A stretch of 64,000 bases of DNA from Portulaca oleracea (Eukaryota; Streptophyta; Magnoliopsida; Caryophyllales; Portulacaceae): assembly GCA_029582165.1 (NCBI GenBank), contig CM055879.1:35320330-35384329 (forward strand). Direction: 5' to 3'. The position numbers and the translations under genes are program-made. Positions within the stretch are counted from its first letter, which is position 1; every line of letters starts with the position of its first letter. Under the pieces are notes generated by a model. The model worked only from the letters and a program-made list of their open reading frames with translations, had not been told where the DNA came from and searched no databases. Below are positions 22,431 to 35,304 of the stretch, one piece after another.

Positions 22431-23502
22431 TACTGCTTTCTTTATTACCCGTGGCTTGATGAATTGATGATGGTAAATTGGTAATAACATTTAATCAAAT
22501 TATAAAATTGAAAATGAAATTGGATGAGAAAAAGGGTAGGTGAATAATGGGGTAAGGTACTGTTTGGTTGAAGTAAGTAAAAAATACGGGAATTTGTGAT
22601 TTTTTTTCGGGAAAAAAAGTTGAAAAAAGAAAAGAGTCGTAATTTGATTTGCTTCCTTAATTAATTGGTGATTAATTATTATTGGTAGGAGTAGGGTTTA
22701 AGGAAATAAGGTGGGATGGAGAAAATGATGCGGTGTCAGCCGTTGATGTGACGATGATGAATCACAGCATCTTGATCCTATGATGATATGATGTGATCGA
22801 ACTCGTATCCTATGACTATGACTATCACCTTTGATGCCTTTTTGCTTCCTCGTCTTTTGGATGTTTCTCTCTCTAATATTGCAATTTATGAACTGCTATT
22901 TATAAACTGCTCTGAGAAAATAGTAAAAAAGTATAGACTATTTTGTGGTTGAAAAATCACTTTAAATTATTCGCAATCACAAACTCATCAGTACAGATTA
23001 TTTATGGCCAAAAACTCTTTCTAAAATGTGTGTTCTAAATATTGTAATCACTTATGGTAGCTCAAAAGATTGAATGAGGAGGCTCGTAGAGCGGCGAAGG
23101 TTGTGCGTTTGTTGAAAATGTCCCGTGATGATGATGATACTGTGATTAAAGCGTTTAGAGATGATATGCTGGAGAAAAATAAGAGTCTTATTAGATAGCT
23201 GGATGTTTTTTAGTTTATGGTATTCTCGTTGTAAGGAGTCGTACTGTTTCCTGTTTTGCTAGGCTTGTTGCTTTTGCTGCTGTTGCGGTTTTTGTAGCAT
23301 CTTGATACTTTCTTAGCCTTTTTTTTTTACTTCAAATTATCGAAAAAAAATATTGTAATCGCTTATTTATGAATATTAGATTGTTCACTCCAATCACTTG
23401 TAATAGTGTAATTGTTTACTTATAATTATAAACATTGTGAAATGTGAATTCCAGGTACATGTAATATATGTTGCTCTGATGTTGGCTTTTTCCGATAATT
23501 GG
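22431..23502. other. AT-rich intergenic DNA with a short coding-like remnant
   Basis: Mostly AT-rich DNA without gene signal. At 23061-23198 one frame reads RLNEEARRAAKVVRLLKMSR and on to ...MLEKNKSLIR before a stop. It is followed by a TG-rich stretch and a poly-T run (to ~23330), reminiscent of the 3' end of a retroposed sequence. I cannot assign it to a family. Confidence 0.35.
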
Positions 23503-24068
23503 TAGGGATGACAATGAGTTAGGTATAGCTGAACTCAAACCTAGACCCACCAAATTTTTTGGGACCAAGACCATGTGTCCCAAAAATCTAGACCTAGACA
23601 CGGGTCCATGGGTCCTTAAGGGGTCCATCTCCCTTATATAATTTTATACTAGATTTATTAATTTTCTAGCTAGTTTTATACTTGTATATTTATATAATAA
23701 TTATTATTTTATTTAAATATACATATTTTAAACACAATAAAAATATATAGTTCAATAGTTCAATGTACTAGGCTGACGCGAGTAGATTGACAATTTGGTG
23801 GTGGAGAATGGAGTTGGAGACTGAAGAGAGTTGATCCACGGTTTAGTGGTGGTCTGGTGGAGACTAAAGAGTAGAGTGGTGGGTTGGGAGTGGGTGTGGT
23901 AGTGTAGGGTGGACTGTCGTAGGGGGCGCGATTGAAAAAATAGAAGCAAGTAGCCATTGAATCAAGCAAAATCTTTACGGGTCCGTGGGTTGACCCAAAA
24001 TTTTCAAGCTCTACCCAGACCTACACCCACCTTATAAGGAGTCTGGTCCAAAATCCACTATCATCCCA
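23503..24068. mobile_element. Probable MITE-like fold-back element
   Basis: The left side (TAGGGATGACAATG... CTAGACCCACC) and the right side, read on the other strand (TGGGATGATAGTGGATTTTGG... GGTGTAGGTCTGGGT), are weakly inverted copies. The interior has repeated 'GGTCCATGGGTCC'-like phrases and no coding sequence. Boundaries are approximate and no target duplication was found. Confidence 0.35.
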
Positions 24069-25710
24069 TAATTGAAAAACCAATAAAAGCTAAAATTACA
24101 TCGAAAATGCACAAAAACAGTAAGGTAAAATCACGACGACTAATAAGGTTTTTGGTTGGAAAACTTCCCCGAAAAGTTAGTCAACTTTTCCCAGTTGACT
24201 AGCTTTTCTATGTTTAATTCTCTCTGATAGATGAAAAGTTCTAATGTAGAACATATCAATTTCCTCACGAGCTCAGTAAACTATTTGAACTGTTTCTCAA
24301 TGGCCAATGAGAGATTATATGAGTTGCTCTCACGCTTTACTTCTCAATGAAACCACCACCATGACTTACAATGGCCATATTTACAACTTTCATCAACTAT
24401 CATGTACATTGTACCAGCAAAATGTTGCAATTCCAGATTGTACAATGCAACCAACAATAATCAACAATGCTCATAATGAAGAGGGCAAGGGTGAGAGAGG
24501 GCGAACTTTTTGCACACTCGAGGATTAAGAAACAAGCAGTAAAAACCTTGTCAGGACGAGGTTCTGTATCCTCCTCACCACCAAACTCAAGCAGAACATC
24601 AAACAGCAACAGGTACTGGTCTTAACCTTCTTTCATACTTTGAAATCGGGCTTCCAATATTTTTACATACATATATATAGATTTGGGTATATTCGCGTAT
24701 AGAATGATAATATGCTGCTATTACGGTAGAAACCGAAATATGCCTCTAACGAAACCTATATGCACAGAACATGGCATGGGACGCAATGTAAAGGATGATG
24801 GAGACCTAATTACAATGCTACATGATGCATGGCTGTATAAAAACACCCATAGATTTTCTATACAACCCAGAAAATGCTGGGGGAAGGGGGAAGTCTAACA
24901 CTAACCAGAAAGTACAGAATCATATGTTGATTCTACTAAAGCATAGATTGCTGTTTTTGGTGCTGATGATGCTTATGCTCTTTGTACAGTGGAGTTTTCT
25001 TATTTTTTACAGGGGGTGTTACCGGAAAACCGTTTTCCAGCAACTTCAAATGCAGAGGATGCAGAGCCCAGCTTTGCCGAGTGCTGGCCTGTTTGACTTT
25101 GACTTATAGATAGACCCATCAAATCTTACAAGGAGGAAGAGCGACCGTCGTCTTCCGTTAGTAAATCTTTCTCCATTATGGAGCTGACTCTTGACTTCTT
25201 CGGTGAGCGTGATGTGATATTGTACGACCTGTTAAAACCCAGAGAAAAACACACTCAGAATCTAAGACATTAACGCTTTTCACTTATGACAGTGCAACAT
25301 GATCAATGCAATGCTTGAGATTCCAATGTCAAAACTATAACGATGGCAAAAATTCCAATCACAGTAAATTCAGGTCGATCTAGGTCAAAACTCAGACAAG
25401 AAATTGATGGCCGGATCCAGTTTTTCCGGATCGGCCAGGGCCAGACAATTCGGATGGAGCTACTGGGTCAAAAACTGATTCAAACAATAGCAAAGAGAGA
25501 AATGTGGCGTCCAAATATTCAGTCAATTCAGGCAATTTCAAAATTGGGTTTGGACCAAACCAGGTCAATACTCGGGTCCGACCAAAACTTTGCATCGCAA
25601 ACAAGAAACAGGGATTATTTTGGGGGGGAAGTTGTACCTCTAGAATGCAAAACGATTAACTTGCAAGGCTAGATCTGAAGCCCGCCACTCAAGTAGCAGA
25701 ACAGCTGCTC
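24069..25710. other. Region downstream of the RRM gene
   Basis: No coding exon is called. Because the RRM gene ends at 25711 and is transcribed leftward, part of this DNA may be its 3' UTR or UTR exons. At 25370-25600 there are many GGTC/GACC words (CCGGATCGGCCAGGGCC), resembling a repeat also seen near 15260-15400. Short open frames here lack features. Confidence 0.4.
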
Positions 25711-28700
25711 TTAGTCCTGCTGCAATCTAAGGATACCTGCGGAAACGATAAGTAAGCCAGCTGATCACTTCAATCACTAAAGAGTATACATAATGCATCA
25801 AGAGATGTAGATTAAGAGACATACTTTAATCAGTCTTCTCACCCAACTATTTGGTCAGAACCGCTACCTTGAAGAAATTGAGGAGTGTGGCCAGGGACAA
25901 CAAACTGCGGTTGTCCCGGAACTGGGGAAACCACGCCTGCAAAATACAAGCCCCGTGCCCAGTTAATGATCGGTCAGTGCCAAAAAGCTACATTTTACCC
26001 CCTACAAGAGGCAATAACGATAAAATAAGGAAAACAATGAAGGGTACTATCTACTAAGGGATCAATTTCCCATTGTAGTTTTCTTAGATACAATGGGTTT
26101 TGCGAATTTGTCAACCACCAAACACTATAGGATATTCGCAAGTTATAAGCATTAACGTACAGCTACAATCATATATATCAAAAGACATACACATCTAAAA
26201 GCAAAAGGGCATAAAATAAGAAAAATAAAACAGATATTTATAATGATATAGGCATATAGCAATATACAGGAGAACCGGGGATATAAACACAGAAAGTATA
26301 TAACTTAAGAAAATGGAAGATACTTCAGCAGAAACAAAGAGTTTACTTTTCATGGGCAGAAAATTGCCTGGGTGGTACGGTGACTGAATGCTAGGAACGG
26401 GAGATGTTGTCATAGCATTAACACCGGGACCCCCAAGCTGAACGACATGGTGGCTTGGTACCGGGTACGTCTGCACCGTTGTATAACCGTGACCTGCTGG
26501 AACAGACTGGCCCATTTGGCCATATGGATACACCGGTGTGCCTGGCGATCCAGGAACTCCATACATTTGAAGGTATTGCTGAGCCAAATAAGGATTATAA
26601 AGGCCCTGCCAGAGAGCAGAGAAGTTATTAAGTACAAGCCTGACACGAACACAAAGTAAAAAATTATTCTAAGGTATTGAGAAAAGTGAATACCTGGGCA
26701 TATGTGTATTCAGGACCATATGGTGGGAACCTATACAGAAGGAGAAACTAGTTCAGGAACAAGAAAGAAAAGGTGACAAAATTGCAAAAATGTTTACATG
26801 CTCACAATCCCTCACCAATGCACAAAAGACATAAGCATAAATCAACACTTCAACACTAATGACCTTTCGAGCATCTTAACAAATATATGCCACGAAACAT
26901 TCAGCACGGATGATATTCTTGTGTGATTAGCTTCACCACCAAGCGTCTCTGCCATCCATACAGGTATAATACCAAATCATCTCATAACAAGGAATTTCCC
27001 CAAAATCAATGTTATGTAGTTGACCAAATTATGAGTGGGTTCACTTAAGTATGGATCTGAGTGTAGCTATACAAATTAGAAGGTAGAGGAGCATGCAGCA
27101 GCAACAGTTTTTTCCACCACAAGCTTCATAAAAACCACAGCACAACCACTTCAGAATGCACCAACTTCCAAATAGGTACCATCACCAACTATAATAGTGC
27201 AAATCACTTGTCCAGATGTACAAACAAAATAAGAAGTTAGGTTGTAACTCCTCACCCATACAAAGAGTATACATATCCTTGCTGCAAGTTGTATGGAACT
27301 GGCTGCTGGTAGCCAAAGCCTCCCACTGAAGGACGAGGAGGTCCCACAAAAGCGCCAGGTGATCTCAATCGTCCTACAAGTCGTTTGCATGAAACAATGA
27401 ACCCCAGAAACAAAAACAACATATGTACGATAAAGTAGGTCAAACATATGACCAGTTGTAGCTGTAAGCACCACCAAACCAGTGCCTTCCCAGAATGAAT
27501 CTAAGCAGCAGTTATGAGTTATGAAGTATAAATTTTACATAATGAGTAATGACTCACAACAGTGAGATTTTTACAGAAATTTAGGGGAGGGGGACATGCC
27601 CTTATCAGTTGTTTTGCCATGTCAGATTATAATCAACCTAGTGAACAAGTGACTAAAATAAAAATAACCTAAGCATAGTTACTTGGTCTCTGTTGCAGAA
27701 ATAGTTTGGGATCATAATGCATTACCCCAAAACGATCCCACATTGAAAGGGGTACAGTAACACAACTTAGGATCATATGTACTCACCCTGAAGACTAATT
27801 TCAATTTTAATATGGATATGGAAAGGATGTTTATCACAGTCTAGGAGAAATCACCATGTACATTTAAAAATTCTTTCCTTCATCAAACTGTCATTGATAA
27901 AGTAGGATAATCAGTTTCATGGAATGAGATCAATATCTAGTGCAGCTCACATAACAAAGAAGTTTCATTAGGGACTTTTGATCCAATTATGGTTTTGGTT
28001 TGAAAGGAGGAAGTAAATGGATTAGCTACAATCACACCCGAAACAAACAATGTATAACTTGACCTCCTTCAAGTAAAAGGCAAAGGCAAAGGCATTTAGT
28101 GGCCCACTCTGTTAGGAACTAAAGCTACACATAGTCTACCCTTTTGCAATTAGTGATCAGCCAATACGTTACGAAAATGCCGCAAAGTAGTTCTAGAGAA
28201 AAGAACAATAGCAACGCTTACGAATTCAGTGCCCATTTCCCCAAGGAAACCAGCGTCAGAACTAGCATTGACAAAAATGTACTAATTACACCTGCTTATC
28301 CATGCAATCCTTGGTTGGCTTTCTAGTTGACGACGCAATAACTAGTACTGAGTTGATGGGTCACTCTCTCCAATGATGTGCAATTGCTATCACCATCCCA
28401 CAACTGATTGATTACTAACAAGGATTCGTATCACAATTGACAAAATCACAAAGATACCCCTAATTAATTTTGATGGGGCACTACTGCACTAGGCAAAACA
28501 ACCTTCTAAGCCCTTGGGCGTAGCATGGTACAACCAAAAATGAAAGTCATGTCCACTAAATGCAACCACGTGAGACAAAAGCATGACTAAAAAAACTAAG
28601 GATGCATCAAGCAAGAGGAACAATTGATTATGCTTAGACAACAGCAGAGAGGCGAAAATACCAAATGGCAGGGCAGGCCGGAGTCGTCCAAGGGATGCCA

Positions 28701-29572
28701 AATTACAGTTGGCACGCCGTCCATCAATAATAGGTGTTGGATCAGCACACGCTCTCCTTGCAGCTTCAGCATCTCGAAAAGTCACCTGAATCCTCCATAG
28801 TAAATACCCAAAACAAAACAAAAACCACTTAACTAATGAACAATCACAAACACAGTTATTCATCCACACTCCCAAAAGAACAAAACCTTTCAACAAAACT
28901 TGGGCACAATAACCACTTAACCAGTGAGCAATAACAATCACAAAGATTGTCAATCATCCACACACCCACAAAGATCAAAACTTGTTGAATAAGAGTTATA
29001 ATCTGATTTAAAAGAAAACCCAGAGCCTTCACATTACAGCAAGAAGAGGTTCACTTAACTAATAAACCATAACTAACATCCTGCAACTCACCAACACTAC
29101 CCAAAGATCCAAACTTTCCAACAAAACTAGGGCAAAATCACAATAATTACTTAACCACTGAACAATAACAAACAAAAATATAGCCACACACACACACACA
29201 AATCAAAACTTGCTGAAAAAAGTCTAATTTGATTCAAAACAAAACCCAGAATCACCACATTAAAGTACAATTACCACATTAAGAGCAGATCAACAACGAT
29301 AATCGACAAACAAGAAGGAAAAACAAACTCACAAATCCATAGCCCTTGGATCGACCAGTATTTTTGTCAGTGATAACAACAGCCTCAAGAATTTCCCCAA
29401 ACTGCTCGAAATATCGTCTCATAGTATCACTCTGAGTCTCCCAAGCAAGACCTCCCACAAAAACCTTCGTATAAGTCGTGTCCCCAAATTGCGACTGCGA
29501 GTTCATGTAGGGCACACCCGAACCCGAGCTCGATCCCGTGCCGGGTCGACCCGGAATCGGCTGATACGCCAT
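25711..29572 (-). CDS. Single-RRM RNA-binding protein (ARP1/RBM24-38-like plant family)
   Basis: Seven coding exons are inferred: 29333-29572, 28662-28785, 27256-27373, 26694-26730, 26347-26605, 25868-25936 and 25711-25736. All borders are GT...AG, the phases agree, and the sum is 291 codons including stop. The single RRM (about residues 35-112) carries RNP2 KVFVGG (36-41) and RNP1 KGYGFVTF (76-83, split by intron 1). It is followed by [21 protein letters not shown], a hallmark of the plant ARP1-like group, and then a Pro/Tyr/Gln/Gly-rich tail ([29 protein letters not shown]). Such proteins bind mRNA, and one Arabidopsis member, ARP1, affects abscisic-acid responses in germination. The least certain exons are the last two, which encode only 23 and 8 residues; the exon 5 donor (AAAA|GTAAAC) is weak in context. 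Confidence 0.87.
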
Positions 29573-30420
29573 GGAATTCGATCCGATCCGACTCGATTCA
29601 ACTCAATTTCAACCCCAACACAAAGGGTGGAAGGGAGAGAGAAAGGAAGAAAGAAAGAAGAGAAGAGGATGAGGATGGAGCAAAACCCTAGAAAAACCCT
29701 AGAAATTAGGAACTAGGGCAATAAGAAGACGACATGGGCGAACGCAATAGGGGGTATTTTTTTTTTTTGTTTTTTGGGTTCGATTTCAGCAGTGTGTGGG
29801 TGTATGTGATGATGGTGGGGTTAGGGTATTGCCGAATTGAATTATTAAGGCAAACAAAGAGGGGGGCCAGCGAAAAAGGGGGGGAAAAGAGAAGTGGGGG
29901 AAACCCTAGAATTGGAAATTGAGTCAAAAGAGGGCAAAAGATAAAGAGAGAGAAGATGAAGAAGGTCGGTGGAGAGTAGTAGTACTAGTACTAGGGTTTA
30001 ACAACGTGGGATGGGCCTCTCCACCATACCTTCTCCCATGGATGACACAGAATTACAGAAACAACCCAGAATAAGAACAAGAAGATGATGATGAAGATGA
30101 AGAAGATGATGATGAAGATGAAGAAGATGAATTAGAGAAACACAACAACACTCGCAGACACAGCCCAGAATAAGAACGAGAAGATGAAGATGAACTGATG
30201 AAGATGAAGTGTATGAATTGGGGAATTTTCAGGGAAGATGGAGATGAATTGATTGAAAAAAGTAGAATGAAAATTGGAATGAAAAGAAAGAAGAGAGAAG
30301 AAACAGGGGAGGAGGAGGAGGATTAAGGTAAGATGATGGAGAAGAACAGAGGACCCACGACTCTTTCTTTCTCTCCTTGCCTTTATTGGTTTTCTATCAT
30401 TTATAAACCCTAATTACTGC
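29573..30420. promoter_or_regulatory. RRM gene 5' UTR/promoter with GA-rich tracts and a GATGAA microsatellite
   Basis: Upstream of the RRM ATG on the gene strand lies a CT-rich leader (plus strand GAGAGAAAGGAAGAAAGAAAG, 29634-29670). Further up is a (GATGAA/GAAGAT)n tract at about 30080-30135. CT-rich leaders are common in plant housekeeping genes. No TATA box could be assigned with confidence. Confidence 0.5.
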
Positions 30421-30429
30421 ACCTATATA

Positions 30430-30680
30430 CTCCCTCCATTCCTAACTAACTGTCACTTTAACTAATTCTTTAGTATCTGTCACTTTACAATTTTAATACA
30501 ATATTAATGACAATTTTCTAAATTTACCTTTTACTTTTATTATTACCAATACAACTATATAATCAAAATAGAAATTTATCTATTGCTTTTATCATTCCCA
30601 ATACAATTATCATTCTCAATACCATTTTCTTAAAATTTTCCCAAAACTCAAATATGACAATTATTGAGGAAAAGAGGGAG
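30430..30680. mobile_element. Stowaway-type MITE
   Basis: The ends are CTCCCTCCATTCC and, on the right, GAGGGAG, flanked by TA on both sides (30428-29 and 30681-82). Inverted ends of this sequence with a TA duplication are the Tc1/mariner-type Stowaway signature. Length 251 bp, no coding. Confidence 0.8.
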
Positions 30681-30852
30681 TATTCCATTTTTTCCCCTTT
30701 GCTATCATTTTTTGAAAATTTCATTTTCCAAAGACCAATGTCAAACTAGTCTACACATACTAGAATTCAAAATTTGAAGTTTAAATGAGTGCGGCTTTTT
30801 TTTTTAAAATGTCCTTATGAGTCATGAGTTTATTGGTTTCAAAATATTATTA

Positions 30853-31311
30853 CCTCCGTCCCATATTGTTTGTCCATTCAACTATATTTAAAAGTCAAAT
30901 GGTCATAAGAAATGAGGTGAAAAATGTGTAATGTACCACAATTACCCTTACTTTTCTTATGTGAAGAAAAATACTACCTCCGTCCCTGATTAATTGTCCT
31001 TAAAACTACTTTCATGATACCAAGAAATATAGGGAATGAAGCAAAAAATTTGTACATTGTCCAAAATGTCCTTAAAAATATCATTGAAAAGGTGCAAAAA
31101 GTGTATTTATAAGGGATAAAATGGAAATTATAGTTATTGGAAATGTAAAAGTTAGGTAATTGGACGAATAAAAAGGGACAAAGAAATTAGTTAATTGAAC
31201 AAATAAAAAGGGACAGAGGTAGTAAAAAAGAAACAAAAGAGTATTTATTAGGGGTGTAATAGGAATTACAATCATTAGATTATAAAATGGACAAACAATT
31301 TGGGATGAAGG
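30853..31311. mobile_element. Stowaway-type MITE (outer), interrupted
   Basis: Left end CCTCCGTCCCATATTGTTTG after TA at 30851-52; right end ACAAACAATTTGGGATGAAGG before TA. The two pair as inverted repeats. Its interior holds a second MITE at 30974-31222. Confidence 0.8.
30974..31222. mobile_element. Stowaway-type MITE nested in another
   Basis: Left CTACCTCCGTCCCTGATTAA after TA; right GGGACAGAGGTAG before TA (31223-24). It sits wholly inside the MITE at 30853-31311. Confidence 0.8.
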
Positions 31312-31391
31312 TAATATTATTTAAAGTATGTTTGTTTGTGCCCGGACCTTATCAAGTGAAATTAGCGTTTTAGATGATGATTTATATAGTA

Positions 31392-31641
31392 CTACCACTG
31401 TCCCATATTGTTTGTCCATCTATCTATATTTAAAAGTCCAATGACCATGGTAAATGGGGTAAAAAATGTGTAATATACTAGTATTGTCCTTACTTTTCTC
31501 GTGTGAAGAAAAACCAAAAAAGAAACAAAAGAGTATTTATTAGGGTATAATAGGAATTGTAATTGTTGGAATTATAAAATGGACAAATATATTGGGATGA
31601 AATAGTTAGGTAAAAAGACTAATATTTTGGGACGGAGGTAG
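31392..31641. mobile_element. Stowaway-type MITE
   Basis: Left CTACCACTGTCCCATATTG; right TTTTGGGACGGAGGTAG. The left TA is intact and the right one is changed to TG. The interior resembles the 30853-31311 element. Confidence 0.75.
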
Positions 31642-31649
31642 TGGATAGT

Positions 31650-31990
31650 TGTTTAAGCAGTGATAACGGTTTAAATAGCGGATAATGGATAATTGTTCAA
31701 ATAAGAATTATAATATGTAGATTTAGGGGTTAAGTTGGTATACTAATTAACATGAATTGACATAAAAGAATATACACAATTTTCAAAGATAATTTTTCGA
31801 AGGCTATTTTTCGACCAAAAAATATGAAATGCTACTAAACATTAACTTTCTTAATGTTTTAGAAAATGCTACTTGAAATGTTAAATGTTACTTAAAACAT
31901 TAGTTTATTGAGCGCTAATATTTATGCAATTAGAGTTTTTTTTAAAAAAATACTAAATGCAGTCTCAAACGTTACTGTCGGACACGACCG
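31650..31990. mobile_element. MITE related to the element at 57040-57440
   Basis: Shares long phrases with 57040-57440, including GAATTGACATAAAA, AATTTTCAAAGATAA, TAATATTTATGCAATTAGAG and the right end ACTGTCGGACACGACC (compare CTATCGAACACGGCC). Non-coding. Boundaries approximate. Confidence 0.55.
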
Positions 31991-32288
31991 CAGACCACAG
32001 TAGTGATGTGTAGTGATAAGTGATTCCTATTTTGGAATTTTAATCGACTTGGTACCTAGTATTTTTCAAAAGATTTTTTTGGGTAATGATCCGACATGGA
32101 CATTAGTTTATATAGGAAAGGTTACATACATATATGAACTATTCAGGCCACACAGACCACACATTGTCTTGAAATTTTTTGTTTTAGATTATGTAATTTC
32201 AAAAATCTTATTCAAAAATGACTTATTCAAGAAGTCCTTTAAAAAACAATACTTCTAGAAAATACCAAATTATCTTTAAAAACTACTA

Positions 32289-32493
32289 CCTTCATCCCTA
32301 AATGAGTGTCACTTTGACTAAGTTTTGATTGTTAATTACTCATAAATTATAATGAGTTACAATATAAAATTAACACCATCGGATTTTTTAGTAAAATATA
32401 TTTCTAACGGTAGTAATTTCGTATTGTAACTTATTATAATCTGTAAATAATCAACGGTCAAAATTTAATCAAATTGACATTCATTGACGGAGG
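32289..32493. mobile_element. Stowaway-type MITE
   Basis: Left CCTTCATCCCTAAATGAGTG after TA (32287-88); right CATTCATTGACGGAGG before TA (32494-95). Imperfect inverted ends, about 205 bp. Confidence 0.65.
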
Positions 32494-34149
32494 TAACAGT
32501 ACCCTAATTAAAAAGAAGTTACTGATACAAGTATACAACGTGAATAAATTGTCTCCATTGGGAGAAAAACATATTAATATAAAACTAAAAAAAAAGATGG
32601 AATAAAAGACATTAAAAGATACCATAGAATTAATAAAGGTAGATGTGTGGCTGGGGAGGCTTTGGAAGGCCGCGTATAAACGCCACTACCTTCCACCAAC
32701 ACAAAGCCAACCATGTCTATCTGTAATTTCATAGCACATATCCCCTCCCAATTTGCTGCTACTATACGACACCAAAATATTGATCATGGATCAAATTCGG
32801 CCAATCTTCAAAAATGAGTGTCCGGACCCTTTTTCTTTTCCTATCAGATCGGACAATTTGAATGAGGTTAAATTTAGTTTTTGACATGGATGATAAAAGA
32901 AGAAGTTTTGTGTTCGAATATTTAGCTAATGTCAAAATTAAATTCAGACAAAACTAACCCAAGACTCGAACCGACACCAGAATAGATGATCCTACTATCT
33001 TGATTTGATCTGAGGAAACTCGAAACGAAACCGATCCGAACCGACATATAGATGGATGAGCCTATTTTGATGTGAACCTGAAGAAACCTGAAACGAAATT
33101 GATTTAAATCGTAACCCGAAAAGTAACCAATTAAGATTCGCAACTACATGACCCAAAATCAAGCTAAAACTCAATCGGAAAGAATTTCACTCGAATCAAC
33201 CCAAATAAAGATTCACCTGCAACCGTAACTGAACAGAACCTGGCAGACCTGATGCCCACCCCAACCGATTTTCAAACTGACCTAAATATAAGCCGAATCA
33301 CCTGATTGCCAAATCTAGTCAAAACCATATTTCTCCTAGATCAAATCAAAAATTCAGATCGAACAAAATTTGTCCGCGTACTACAAAAATAATTTATTTT
33401 TTTTAAAATAGAAAGGGAAAAGAACCTAGTGCTGTAGAATTGAGAGTTGAGAGTAGGAAACCTGAATCAAATGGGAATTGATGATGCCTGATGTGACGCC
33501 ATTCGCTTAGCCACTAAGCTTGTTGTTTGTACATGTCTGCCTACAAGTACTCATCCATTCCTTAATTATCAAAAAATACGAGTATTCTTTTTTTATTTTT
33601 GATCACCATAAAATAATATTCATATAATAAAAGTGGGAAAACTAGAAACGGATTTGTTAAAAAAAAAGATTGATGAATAACGGCCTGAGGGTTTCCACGC
33701 CAGCTCCCGCCCTGCTTCCCCGCCAATTTACGCCCATTTGTACTCTTCCCACGTTTCCCTCATCCTCCCCACGTTTCTCTATTCCTTTTTCTTCTTCTTT
33801 TTTTTATAATTGAACTAACTGAATCGAATTTGTCCGATTGGAAAAAAAATCGCTTTTGTACGAATTTGATTTTGACACTAATTAAATATTCAAATATATT
33901 ATTTCTCTTTTTCTACTGTTAGAATCCAATTTTAACCCACATTTAGCTCCGTTCGAATTGTTCGACCCAGTTTGATACGAAAAAATCGGATTTGGACATC
34001 ATTTTCTCATCAAAATTTTGATATTGACCGAACTCGAATTTACTTGTACCCGAACTTTTGCCAGCACTGATTTTATTTATCACTTTAGTTTATATATTTG
34101 GTTCAATTAAAAAATCTTGATCATTAATTTCCCTATGTACAGTAACTTA
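32494..34149. other. Gene-free intergenic DNA
   Basis: About 1.65 kb without a supported gene. It includes AT-rich DNA rich in GATCCGAACCGA/AACCCGA-like words (32800-33370) of the type seen in degenerate repeats, and a GC-richer patch (33690-33780). Nothing codes convincingly. Confidence 0.45.
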
Positions 34150-34158
34150 TCATAAAAA

Positions 34159-34928
34159 GAGTTTTTGGACGGTAATACAATGTATTTTGGGGGTTTGAAC
34201 CATAATCCACTGAACTTCTCTTGGACAATAATATACTGTATTTTGGAGCTTTGGACAATAATGTAACTGAACTGATTTCGATAGTGACTAACTCGGTGGC
34301 GATCATGCGTGTCAGATTGAGTAGAAAAAATTAAATTATTTACTAAATTAATATCATATAAGCAAGTCCAAATAAACAAAGATGATTATATTTTTTCGCA
34401 AGCAAAATGTTAGCGAAAATGTGGAGTAATGAGGTATTATTTGAAAGAAAATAATGTCTGATATGACATTAATTTAATAAATATTTACTCCCTTCGTTCC
34501 ATATTAACTGTCGTCTTTGGAAATTGTGCAGTCAAATCTACAGAATTTTGACCATAAATTTTTCAATATATACAATAACTTGTTATATAAAATTACTATC
34601 ATTATATTTGTAACGAAAAATACTATCATAAAAGTATAATATTGCAATTCTTAATAAAATATTATGTAAAAAATTATCAATCAAAGAGTGACATTAAAGA
34701 CCATGATAGTCAACAAAATGGCAGTTAATATGGAACGGAGGGAGTAATTTTTTTTACTCCTCAACCCACCACGTAAGACCGTCACAGAGTTAGCCACCAA
34801 TCGGAATTGTTTCAGCTATATTATCGTTCAACACCCCAAAATTACAGTATATTATTGTCCAAGAGAAAAGTTGAGTGTATTATTGTCCAACACTGTCGAA
34901 AGTATAATGTATTAGAGTCCAAAAACCT
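34159..34928. mobile_element. Long-TIR Mutator-like MITE carrying a nested Stowaway
   Basis: The two ends are inverted copies over roughly 190 bp (GTTTTTGGACGGTAATACA on the left; GGTTTTTGGACTCTAATACA on the other strand at the right), with TTGGACAATAATATACTGTA repeated inside. Flanks TCATAAAAA (34150-58) and TTATAAAAA (34929-37) match 8 of 9, fitting a Mutator-type 9-bp duplication. A Stowaway MITE (34488-34744) is inserted in the middle. Related copies: 54614-55178, 57590-57947 and 62485-63019. Confidence 0.65.
34488..34744. mobile_element. Stowaway-type MITE nested in a Mutator-like MITE
   Basis: Left CTCCCTTCGTTCCATATTAA after TA; right TTAATATGGAACGGAGGGAG before TA. Nearly perfect inverted ends, 257 bp. 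Confidence 0.85.
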
Positions 34929-35033
34929 TTATAAAAAATAATATTATCATTAATGTATGAGTAAAAATGGCATTGCAAGAATATATTTTTTATAACATTT
35001 TTGATAAAATAATATGTATAAAATGTCAATTAA

Positions 35034-35304
35034 GGCTTCGCTCTTTTATACGGTTGGTGCGATGTGGTATGATGCGGTGCGATGAAATTTGAAAAGGTGT
35101 AGTGAGTTGTGGTGAGAATTGTGATAAGTGTGGTATTTGAAGAGAGAATGTGAAAGTAGAGGAGAAAAGTGAGGAGAGAGAAATTTGGGGAAATATATTG
35201 GTAACGATTATGATATGATGTGATGAAATGAAATGTGGTGGAAATTAAAGAGTGCGGTGTGGTGTGGTATCGCACCGCAACCTACCGCATAAAAGAACAG
35301 AGTC
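35034..35304. mobile_element. PIF/Harbinger (Tourist-like) MITE, copy 1
   Basis: Left GGCTTCGCTCTTTTATACGG, right CCGCATAAAAGAACAGAGTC: inverted ends of the CTTTTATGCGG family. The interior is rich in GTGGTG/GCGGTG. Flanks TAA and TTA (one mismatch). Confidence 0.75.
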
